A program made the translations under genes and the position numbers. Below are positions 23,986 to 33,349 of a stretch of 64,000 nucleotides of DNA, one piece after another; position 1 is the stretch's first letter, and each line of letters opens with the position of its first letter. The notes beneath the pieces are model-generated. The model did not search any database and was not told the origin of the DNA. It worked only from the letters and a program-made list of their open reading frames with translations. This DNA comes from Larix kaempferi (lineage: Eukaryota > Streptophyta > Pinopsida > Pinales > Pinaceae): the NCBI GenBank assembly GCA_027924585.1, contig BSBM01000319.1:6477001-6541000 (forward strand). Direction: 5' to 3'.

Positions 23986-24474
23986 GGACTCCAGCAGCTC
24001 CTGCAAGGAAGCAAAGATTCAGAGGGAGTCCACCCAACAAACAAACAAAGATAAGTATTTGAATTGTCATTTCTTGTATATTCTGTTTGTTTAAATAATG
24101 TTATTCAGTGATGTATATGTTTTCGTTCCTAGAATTAGTTTGTGTGTTATGCATATTAGAATAATTGCATTGATGAACAGTATACGAATAATATGCATGT
24201 GATGGGTAAGTGGCCTATGGCACTGTACAACATTCCATTGCTACTTATCTAGAATGAAACCTCTTTGCTGACATGTTGGGAGTTGTGCACACTCTTAACA
24301 ATGTTCTGGTAGAGATTGGAAGGCATCTAGAAAGTTACGGGATATGGATAAATGTTGTATTGAAGCATTGGCTAAAATAATTGCATGACTGTATGACATA
24401 TTTCTTTATGTGTAAGAAATTGTTCTGAAAACTATGAGATGTTTCTAATCATGCAATTTAACTTTTCTTGTAGG
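23986..24474 (+). other. RE5 intron-like or inserted segment replacing the integrase C-terminus
   Basis: About 490 bp without integrase homology between the integrase remnant and the reverse transcriptase frame. From about 24056 it is strongly AT-rich, begins near a GTATTT and ends TTTTCTTGTAG|GAAAG at 24474, resembling an intron. The upstream 70 bp gives a short Lys/Arg/Pro-rich frame (RTPAAPARKQRFRGSPP). Reading phases across the putative splice do not give one clean frame, so the intron reading is uncertain. Confidence 0.4.
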
Positions 24475-26075
24475 AAAGATCGTATACCATCACCTACAAA
24501 AGAAGGACTACAACATTTGTTCCAGTAACAAAGCTATCTATTGAATATATTGAAGTTCCTAGGATCTGGGATGAAGTAATGGAAGAATACCATGATCCGT
24601 TGATCATAAATAAAGATGTTTGGGATGTGGTCCCAAGACCTGACGGGAAGTCTGTTGTGACTTCCAAGTGGATCTACAAGATCAAGCATACTGCAGATGG
24701 CATCATAGAGAAATACAAGGCAAGGTTTGTAGCTCGTGGCTTCTCTCAGAAAGAGGGAATAGATTATGAAGAAATTTTTTCTCCTGTAGCCAAGTACACT
24801 TCCATCAGATCAGTACTTTCCCTGGCTGCAGTGATGAAATGGAAGATACACCAGATGGATGTCAAGACAGCTTTCTTGAATGGTGTAGTCGAAGAGGAAG
24901 TGTATGTGGAGCAGCCACTTGGTTTTGACACACATGACAGAGAGTCACATGTGTGCAGGTTGAAGAAAGCCTTGTATGGCTTGAAGCAAGCTCCTAGAAC
25001 TTGGTATGGTAGGATAGACAACTTTCTATCCAGTTTGGGCTTTACTAAGAGTAAAGCGGATTCCAACCTTTACTACAAGGTTGAGGAAGGAAATCCTGTG
25101 ATACTACTCTTGTATGTGGATGACCTGTTTGTAACAGGTGAGGATAGATTGATTGCCGACACGAAGAGGAAGCTTGCTTCCAAGTTCGAGATGAAGGACT
25201 TGGGGATGATGCACTATTTTCTAGGCATGGAGGTGTGGCAGAGTGCAAATGGGATCTTCCTTGGACAAGGGAAGTATGCAGTAGAGATCCTAAAGAGGTT
25301 TGGGATGATGGACTGCAAGGCCATGGCCACACCTATGGCATCGAACCTGAAGCTTCTGTGTGATGCTTCATCTGATCCGGTTGCTGTCACTATGTATCGT
25401 CAGATGATTGGGTCCTTGATGTACCTAACGAACATGAGACCATGTATTTGCTTTGCGGTGAACACATTGAGCCAGTTCCTGACAGATCCGAGGAGTGTTC
25501 ACCTGGTTGCTGTAAAGCATATTCTGAGGTACCTGAAGGGTACAATTGATTATGGGCTCAAGTATGATGCGAATCAAAAGTTTAACCTGCAGGGTTATGT
25601 TGATTCGGACTAGGCAGGCAGTGCTGTAGATAGGAAGAACACTTCTGGGTGTTGCTTCAGTATGGGATCAGGTGTGATCTCTTGGTTTAGCAGGAAGTAG
25701 TCCTGCCTAGCACTGAGTACAGCCAAAGCAGAGTATGTTGCAGCTTGTTCGGCTAGTTGTGAGGCAGTATGGCTGAGGAAGCTACTGTCTGAGTTATTTG
25801 ATCTCCCATTGGAGGCTACTGGTATATTTTGTGACAACCAGAGTTGTGTGAAGCTGTCTGAGAACCCGGTGTTCCACGACAGGTCGAAGGACATTGAGAT
25901 CAAATATCACTATATCAGGGATATGGTGCAGAGAGGAGCACTGAAGCTCCTGTATGTTGCGACGGATGAGCAGATTGCAGATGTGTTGACAAAACCACTA
26001 GCCAGAGTGAAGTTTGAGTACTTCAAAGAGAGGCTTGGTGTTCTTCAGATTGATGACACTTCGAGGAAGAAGTGA
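24475..26075 (+). pseudogene. RE5 reverse transcriptase and RNase H, two stops
   Basis: Frame from 24475 (ERSYTITYKRRTTTFVPVTK) through reverse transcriptase (WIYKIKH, FVARGFSQKEGIDYEE, MDVKTAFLNG, YGLKQAPRTW, LLLYVDDLFV) and RNase H (YVDSD, STAKAEYVA, CDNQSCVKLS, HYIRDMV) to a TGA at 26073-26075. Only two stops interrupt it: TAG at 25611-25613 replacing the Trp after YVDSD, and TAG at 25698-25700 replacing a Gln. The YVDD catalytic motif is intact. The best preserved enzyme region of the window. Confidence 0.95.
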
Positions 26076-26182
26076 TGGACACATTTGCTGGAGCCATTCC
26101 AAGCATGGTGAGAGGAGGATCCTTCACATGGCTGTGGATGTAAGCGCTAGATGATGAGCTTCAGGATGATGCTCCAGTTACT

Positions 26183-26480
26183 GCTCTGTATATGCATCAT
26201 GTTGGATGCTTGTTATGATCAGTTGGATCATGTATATGTATATGCATCATGTTGGATGCTTGTTATGATCAGTTGGATCATGTATATGTATATGCATCAT
26301 GTTGGATTCTTGTTATGATCAAATGGATCATTTATTTGTGTATGTATCAGGTGGATACATTGTATGATCAAGTATATCATGTATGATGATATGTATTAGG
26401 TATGCATCAGGTGGATGCATAGTATGATCAGGATGATCATGGATGGCGATCTTCAGGATGTTGCTCCAGATGATATGTAT
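26183..26480. repeat. Tandem array, 50-bp period
   Basis: TATGCATCATGTTGGATGCT starts at 26191 and 26241, with variants at 26291, 26341 and about 26391. The first two units are almost identical; later ones decay into GATGATCAGGATGATC-type words that extend to about 26560. Confidence 0.9.
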
Positions 26481-26593
26481 CAGGATGATGCTATGATGAT
26501 GATCAGGATGATCATGTGTTGATGTACATCAGGATGATGTATGGTGAGTATCAGGATGATACTCTGTGGCCATGTACAGGTTGTGCAGATGAG

Positions 26594-27180
26594 CATATAA
26601 GTAGACCTGGGAGATCCGACAGGTAGAGCCGTGTGCTCGTAACAGCCTGGGATGCTCTTTCGAGGCATTGCTTTGGAGGACATATAAGTAGACCTGGGAG
26701 ATCCGACAGGTAGAGATGTGTCCTCATAACAGCCTGGGATGCTCTTTCGAGGCATTGTCATATGGCATATAAGTAGACCTGGGAGATTCGATAGGTTGGG
26801 ATGTGTGCCCGTAATAAGCCCTAGGATTCTCTTTCGAGGCATTGCCATGACCACATGTAATACGTCCTGGAGATCTGGACAGGTTGTGCTAGTCACGCAA
26901 AAGGCCTCAGATGCTCTTTAGAGTTCTTGATTGACACACTTTTAAGGTTTTGTGGTGGGGGTTCACATGTAATACATCCTGGAGATCCGGACAGGTTGTG
27001 CTAGTCACGTAAAAGGCCTCAGATGCTCTTTAGAGTTCTTGCTATGATAGACACCCTTTTAAGGTTTTGTGACAGTCACATGTAAGTGGACCTGGGAGAT
27101 CTTGCCGGTCGTGCTTTGGCACATAAATGGTCATGGGATACTCTTTCGAGGCATTGTGACGCACGTAATAAGTCCTGATG
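26594..27180. repeat. Tandem array, 85-115-bp units with CTCTTTCGAGGCA
   Basis: Six units start at about 26594, 26681, 26766, 26853, 26964 and 27079 with CATATAAGTAGACCTGG or CATGTAATACGTCCTGG. The first three and the last carry CTCTTTCGAGGCATTG; the fourth and fifth carry CTCTTTAGAGTTCTTG and are longer. It lies in the 3' untranslated region of RE5. Confidence 0.88.
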
Positions 27181-27385
27181 ATTCCACAGTATGGCCAGTG
27201 ATGATGAAGACCTGCAGGGGGTGGGCCTACATCCAATATGAAAAAGGACTAGCTCTGTAGAACTTCCTATGACGAGTAGACCAGAGATTGATTGAGATAG
27301 TAGCAGCAGTGACGATGACGATGACGATGATCCAGAGAAGAAGACTTGTGCTAGCAGATCTATGTCGAGAAATACCTTCGTAGTT

Positions 27386-27394
27386 AAGAGGGAG
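27386..27394 (+). other. RE5 polypurine tract
   Basis: AAGAGGGAG directly before the TGTTGATG start of the 3' LTR. Confidence 0.9.
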
Positions 27395-27965
27395 TGTTGA
27401 TGTATATGTAACTTCAGAATGTATTTCACCTATGTATATTGTACTCCTATAGAGATGGTATTATTCCTCTATACGGAAGTGTCGTCATTTGTATTGACAA
27501 GTGTTGCAAGTGTCATAACTTGCTGTGATGGGTTATTAGATCACCGAGTGTGGGGTCGGCCCTGATTAGTTTAACCATGGGTTATTAGACTAAGTTAGAC
27601 AAGTCGGCCCTATTAGGTTATTGGGCAGGACAAGACAAGTATAAATAGAGATAAAGAGATATCTATTTGATCATCTCATTACTCACTCTTACATCACTCA
27701 GAAAGTGGCGCACATGTGAGGAGGAGGATCAGCTGCTAGGAGAAGACTATCTCTTGTACTTTGGTTGTATCATTGCTCTTTCTATCTCTGAGGAAGTTGT
27801 GGGGTTTTTCACCTTTATGGTTTTCCCCAGTGAAACTCTGTGTGTCTATTGTCTCATGTGATTGCTTGGTGTGATTGATATGCATTGTTATACTTGATAT
27901 GCTATACATGTTATTCTCTCAGTAAAGATCCTAGAGTATGTTGAATTAATGCTAAAAAATTAACA
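27395..27965 (+). repeat. RE5 3' LTR, 571 bp
   Basis: Full-length partner of 20997-21567, followed by CTATG. Confidence 0.96.
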
Positions 27966-27967
27966 CT

Positions 27968-29437
27968 ATGGATCTCTCTCTGATTCCAAAACTCACTTGC
28001 TTCAACTATTTCGAATGAAAAGGAAAAATGGAGATCTTCATGAAGAGCAGAAGTCTCTCCAGAGTGTTACATGGGACAATAGTCGAACCTACTGGTGCTA
28101 TTGAGAAATCCAAATATCTTGATAAACTTGATGAAGCAGTTGGAGTGCTACTCGTCAATATTTCTGATCATCTACACTTTCATATCTCTAGTTTGAATAC
28201 TCCCAAGGAGGTTTGGACCAACCTTCAAACTTTGTTTGTGAAGAAGCATGATTTGAAAGGGAACCAATTGGAAAATGAGCTAATCTCTCTGATCCCCAAC
28301 AATTTCGACTCTATCAACTTCACAAGATTCAAAAACTTGGTTTCACAGCTGAAGTCATATGGAATTGAGAAAGAAGACAAGCATATTATCCTTTCCATTC
28401 TGTCAAAATTGGGTCCTGATTACTCAGTTTTTGTCTCCACCTTCAAATCAGCGAAGCTATCCATTCCAAATTGGAAAATGCCCACTCTTGCAGCATTCAT
28501 CCAGTCTCTCTCACAAGAGCAAGACAAACTAGTGCAAATGGGAGTGATCAAACCAAGTGTGGATTCAGCTCTTGTATCTGCAGAAGGGAAGAATGCGAAT
28601 GGAAGAGGGAAGCAAAATGGAAAAGAAAATAAGTCAAATAAGCATAAGCCAAGAGATGCTCCCAATCAGTCAGAAGGGGCTTCTAATTCTAAGAGAGGCA
28701 AGCAAAGCCAAAAGGAGAATACCACATGTCCCTATTGCAACAGAGGGTTCCATCCTGAGAGTGCTTGCATGAAGAATACCATAGATATAATGACCCATCT
28801 ACTTGAGAAAAATAAACTCCCAGTACCTTCAGGTGCTAGAAGGAAAGAAGTTGACCCCAGATTAGAGGATGAGGAGAGGTTCCATGCACTCATGGTTGGT
28901 ACTTCAAATGATTCCTCCTTCATCTTTGATTATGGAGCATCCAGGCACATGTATGCTTGCAAGAATCTCTTCTCTGATTTCGAATCTACAACTGGACCTT
29001 CAATCTTGATGGGAAATGATTCTGAAATCTCCTTCGAGGGGATTGGAAGGATCAATCTAGAGCATGGGTACTTCAGTGATGTACTTTATGTCCCTACTCT
29101 TGCAATAAATCTTCTTTATATCTTTCAAATGACCCATACAGGAGTACCCAAGAAGGTCATCTTCACTCCTAATGAGGTCGAAATACAAGATATCTCAACT
29201 GGAAACATAATTGCAAAAGGCATTGCTAATCATAATTCAAAACTCTATGAGTTTTATCACTTCCTACCTTACTCAAAACAGAGTGCACTTATCAGACATG
29301 CAAATGAAGAGAGCAGAATTTTGCATGAGAGGTTTGGGCACCTCAACTATAAGTATTTCAAGCCATGCACAATCAGAAAATGGTTGAAGGAATACCCAAC
29401 ATCAAATTTGCTAAAGGCACCTGTAAAGGTTGCTTGA
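27968..29437 (+). pseudogene. RE4 gag and protease
   Basis: The ATG at 27968 is part of the RE5 target duplication. MDLSLIPKLTCFNYFE is followed by TGA (28016-28018) where relatives have Trp, then the frame is open for 473 codons. UBN2-type Gag (KEVWTNLQTLF), a basic linker, a zinc knuckle-like CPYCNRGFHPESAC, then the retropepsin site, FIFDYGASRHM: the Ser of the D-S/T-G triad is Tyr (28931-28933), which should weaken or abolish activity. GAG-pre-integrase ILHERFGHLNY follows, then a frameshift near 29365. Confidence 0.9.
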
Positions 29438-30369
29438 TTGGAAAACATCCAGAGCATAAGATTGATAAATGGAAGACGAGGAGAGCCTCTTCACCTCTTG
29501 AACTAATTCATAGTGATATTTCAGGACCACTTCCTAACCTGTCTCTGAACAAAGCAAGATATATCCTAACTTTCATTGATGACTATTCTAGATTCAATTG
29601 GGTGTATGCTAGAGTCTAAAGGATTGCTCCTAGTCTTTGGGCATAAGCTGTCAACTGTGCTGCTTATTTCCATAACAGAGTCCCTCATAAAGGACTACAA
29701 GGTAAAACTACTTTTGAAGCATGGATGGGGTACAAACTTGATGTATCTCATCTTATATTCTTTGGATCCAGATCTTGGGAAAGGATTCCATCTGAGAAAA
29801 GGATAGCCTTAGATCCACAGAGAAGGGAATGCATACTGGTTGGTTATGCACTGAGTGCAAAGGCCTACAAAATTCTAGATCCATCTACTATGCAAGCATT
29901 TCTTGAAAGAAGTGTTCAATTTGAGGAATGGCCACTGCATGATGCTCATCCTGTTGATGAAGACAACTTTCCTACCACACCACGACTGCTTACTGATAAA
30001 GAGAGCGAAGATTCCTCTAAATAAAGTTTAGATTCTGACTTTGAAAGTGAAGAAGAGAGAATTCTAGATCCAAATCCCTAAGAACCTAAAGATCTAACAC
30101 CTGAAAGTGAAGATGTGCGAATGCTAGATCAATATCCACAAGAACCCAAAGATCTAGCACCTGAAGATCCAAATCCTCTTCCTAGGTGGGCTGCCACAAC
30201 TCTTAGATCTATCAGTGATCTTGTTGGAGATCCACTTGATCCAAGAAGAACCAGATTTGATTTTCAGAATGGAAGGTTTGCACTTTTTCACATGGATCCA
30301 TTTCTTGCTGACAGATGCTTTCTCTGTGAAGAAGTTCACTTACCTCTGATCCCTTCTTGGGGTGAGTGA
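29365..30369 (+). pseudogene. RE4 integrase remnant and linker, reverse transcriptase missing
   Basis: In the shifted frame: CKGCLIGKHPEHK, HSDISGPLP (first catalytic Asp) and FIDDYSRFNWVYA. The sequence then jumps at about 29605-29650 to AAYFHNRVPHKGL, which follows the integrase core in relatives, so the second Asp and the Glu are gone. The C-terminal part (FEAWMGYKLDVSHLIFFGSRSW, ECILVGYALSAKAYKI) and the acidic linker (EPKDLTPESEDVR, PLPRWAATTLRSISDLVGDP) follow with three stops or shifts. It ends SWGE then stop at 30367-30369. In relatives reverse transcriptase begins right after this linker; none is present. Confidence 0.88.
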
Positions 30370-30528
30370 TGCCTTATATTTTTATAGTCTATCTTGAGGA
30401 GGGGGGGTTTGTTCCCACTGGGTTTTCCCTCTTTCCATGCATTTTTGTTTATATTGTTGTATGGGGTGACCTTTGGTCTCAGTTACTAGGGCCCTATTTT
30501 TTACTTATATTTCCTCATAGTCCGTCTT
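30370..30528 (+). other. RE4 3' untranslated stretch
   Basis: Short T-rich stretch between the pol remnant and the polypurine tract. A frame continuing through it into the LTR has no homology. Confidence 0.6.
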
Positions 30529-30536
30529 GCGGGGGG
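30529..30536 (+). other. RE4 polypurine tract
   Basis: GCGGGGGG immediately before the TGTTGGA LTR start. Confidence 0.8.
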
Positions 30537-31306
30537 TGTTGGAATATTCTCACCATTATGATTTGTATTTGCATGCATTCCATGCATTCTCCATGCATGC
30601 ATGCATACTGCATGCATCCAGTCATCAGTATGGTAGTCTCCCAACACCTAGTCCCTAGTTTTGGGCCCCCTCGAGCCCGTTTCTGGTTAGTATTATCCCT
30701 CCTAGCCACTGATGTGCCCTTGTTTTCATCACTGGAGTACAAGTGCGCCCTATTCCACTAATTTAGGAGATCTATCAGTCAGTTCCATGATTTGGGGATC
30801 AGTTCCTTGATTTGAGGACTGATTACTCAGTTAATTGACTGTAGCTCTTAGATTGACTGTTATAGAGACTAGAGTAGCTCTACTTGACCACTTAAAGCTA
30901 GTATGCGCCCTCCTTAGAGTCTCCTTCCTTAGATTTGTGCTCACATGCATCAGTTAGACTCACATTGACTGATCTTTGACTATCGGTGGCCACTACACCT
31001 GATTGGGAGATGGTTCCAATGCATTCCAAGCCATGTCTCGAGGAGCATTCAAATCACCTTGGATGATATCAAATTCATTCTATTGTATTGTCATATTTTT
31101 GCTAGCTTACAACTGATGAATTTATCAACAACAGTTTCTCACATCTTTTGAGTTTCATGTGTGAATTTTGATCATCTTCTGTCTATTATTCTTTACAATT
31201 ATCTGAGTGAAATTGTGAGGTTTGTTCAAGCTAAAGTGATCTCCACCTGTGGAATAATTTTGAGGTTTGTTCAAGATAAATTGATCTCCACCTCTGGAAT
31301 TTCACA
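30537..31306 (+). repeat. RE4 3' LTR, 770 bp
   Basis: Partner of 19989-20694, longer by an extra CATGCATG-rich stretch near 30580-30612 and by a roughly 45-bp tandem duplication close to its end (GAGGTTTGTTCAAG...CTCCACCTSTGGAAT at about 31217-31256 and 31261-31300). Confidence 0.9.
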
Positions 31307-31311
31307 CTGTA

Positions 31312-31993
31312 GACATTCAATTATTTGTGGACGGTCTAGATGAAAGAATCAGAACTCCGCTGCTGATGCACGACTACACAGCCTATGAAGATGCCATGAA
31401 GAAATCATTTCAAATTGAATCAAACTCAAATCATTCTAGTCGCACCATCGACCGAGAATTGCAAGACAAAATTGAGCAGATGGAGAATTCGATGAAGCAT
31501 TTGACTCTCCGACATAATGACCTATGGTGTAGTAAATTCTCTAATGAAGGGAATACTAAGGATACTTGTCCCTATGATGATGGAAGAACCTATCAGAGTA
31601 ATTATAACATTCAAGGAAGAGAAATGAGAATTCCATAAGAACGAATGAATATGTTGCCTGAAGAAAGGAATCCATAAAATATCCAAACGATGCAGATGAC
31701 ATATTTTTATGATATATGTGAAATATTTGAGCCCCACACTATGACAGACTTCCCATACAATGTGGATAATTTCAAGCCAAAGTGGTGTGGAATTTTTCGG
31801 ACGACACAACACTCGAATGCCAAGTACATAAAGAATCTAAAAGCTAAAGCAAATCACCACACCATCTATCAGACATATACAATCGATCAACGACGACGAA
31901 ATAATCAGAATATCGACCATTGCAATTATGGAAATGGACGACGAGGAGGATACAATCATTGAGGCATAAACTACAATAATCGGGCATACTGAC
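31312..31993 (+). pseudogene. RE3 gag, part 2 (between RE4 and RE6)
   Basis: Continues gag in frame from 19988 (FVDGLDERIRTPLL, then a Gln/Glu-rich segment). Three degraded CCHC-like zinc knuckles follow: WCSKFSNEGNTKDTC (31524 onward, second Cys now Phe, His now Asn), YDICEIFEPHTMTDF, and WCGIFRTTQHSNAKY (Cys to Phe and Cys to Tyr). Stops occur at 31636-31638, 31675-31677, 31960-31962 and at the junction. The last five bases, CTGAC, are the RE6 target duplication. Confidence 0.8.
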
Positions 31994-33329
31994 TAGTGGA
32001 CTCCAAGAATGGATACCTAATTAGGGTAGCTAAACCGGAAGTATACTTTAATTATCGACCAGAGAGCGTATAAACTTAAGAGGTGCTAAGCACTGTATGT
32101 GCTCTATAGGATGGTCTTCGTTGTTTTAGGGTGTTGGAATGTATCTTAAAGGTTTCTCAAGAAGGAAATGGAAGTGGGTTGTTTCTAAACAAAGAATGAA
32201 AGAATATAAAAAGGTTGTGAATCTATGAACTAGAAATGTTGAAACTGGTAGATCTCTATGATAAGAATTAAATGCAGGAAAGCTGTAAATCTAGTCTAAG
32301 AAGTAAATACTGAAAGCTTGGTAAAATTAATCTAGAAATTAAATACTGAAAGCTGGAAATTTAATCTAAGAATCAAATACAGGAAATCAATCAAGCTTTA
32401 TCTATTCAAATCAAATATTGAAAGTGATGATCATTATTCTAATTAAATCAACAAGCTGAAACAATTAACTTCTATATGATCAAACTTAGATAAGGGAAAT
32501 ATGCATGGGATTGCAGATCCGAATCATTGTCTAGAATTAATATAAAATGCTAGAAAACAGGGGTAAAATATGCCTGCAAAGGACTACAAAAAGTGTGTTA
32601 CGAAACTACATAATCGGTATTATCGAACCACGGGGAAAAATCGTTGAACTGAAATAAGAATCTGTTGTTCAAATCATTATCAAAGTACTTCACATATTAT
32701 GATGATTAAACCAATTAGAAAAACACATGAGAAATACCTGAAGTAAAACGAGGCTCCTGACCTATGTGTTGAGGGGGCCCTCCCCAACCCGTATTTCAGG
32801 AGTAGAAAAGACTTATAAACTCAAAGCTTGAAATAACATCAATTCTTCCATTATTAAAATCATAACTTCATGTCTCTGAAAAGTCTTAGAATAGAACTGT
32901 CTCAAATAACATATGCTGAATATAATTTCTACAATAATGCCAGCAGGAACCCCTTTCTACTCAAGAGATCCATATATATATCCATTATGAATCATAACCT
33001 AACTCTATGCTTTAAATGCCGATCCTGCTAAACAGGAGTTTTCTTCTATAAATTAGGAAAAAGGGGCTCTGATCCACTCGTGGTCTTTCAGTATTTGAGC
33101 TGGATTTTCTTGTTGTCTCTTAGATCACCCGCACCTGCTCATACATACTTATTTTCATATAATTAGCTCATAGAAAACACCTTTAAGCATAAAAGAATAA
33201 TCTCTAAACTACTTTATTAAATAATCAAAACAAATGCATTATTCCCCACAAACAGAGGTATTTTCCTTATCCATTATTGTGCTTGTGTGGCATAAAAAGG
33301 CTATAGAGTACGTAATTTGGGACTCATCA
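31994..33329 (-). repeat. RE6 3' LTR, 1336 bp
   Basis: Colinear with 42233-43649 except for the microsatellite expansion there. Minus strand starts TGATGAGTCCC and should end in CCACCA; here the last two bases read TA (mutated). Confidence 0.95.
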
Positions 33330-33339
33330 TCTCCCCCAG
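33330..33339 (-). other. RE6 polypurine tract
   Basis: Minus strand CTGGGGGAGA directly before TGATGAGTCCC. Confidence 0.9.
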
Positions 33340-33349
33340 ACTGAAGCAG

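Larger units (their letters stand above)
20997..27965 (+). mobile_element. RE5: Ty1/copia retrotransposon, TSD CTATG, inserted at the RE4 gag start
   Basis: Two LTRs of exactly 571 bp (20997-21567, 27395-27965) flanked by perfect CTATG duplications (20992-20996, 27966-27970). Primer-binding site directly adjacent. Gag, protease, partial integrase, reverse transcriptase and RNase H follow in Ty1/copia order, then a 1.3-kb 3' region with two tandem arrays and a polypurine tract. By eye the LTRs differ at roughly 25-30 positions (about 95% identity). It is the innermost of four nested levels. Confidence 0.97.
19989..31306 (+). mobile_element. RE4: Ty1/copia retrotransposon without reverse transcriptase, inserted in RE3 gag
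   Basis: LTRs at 19989-20694 and 30537-31306. Flanks TTGTA (19984-19988) and CTGTA (31307-31311) are a 5-bp target duplication with one change. Primer-binding site at 20695, gag-protease from 27968, a shortened integrase, then a stretch that in relatives lies just before reverse transcriptase, followed by a polypurine tract. Reverse transcriptase and RNase H are absent. Without RE5 it is about 4.3 kb. Confidence 0.9.
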
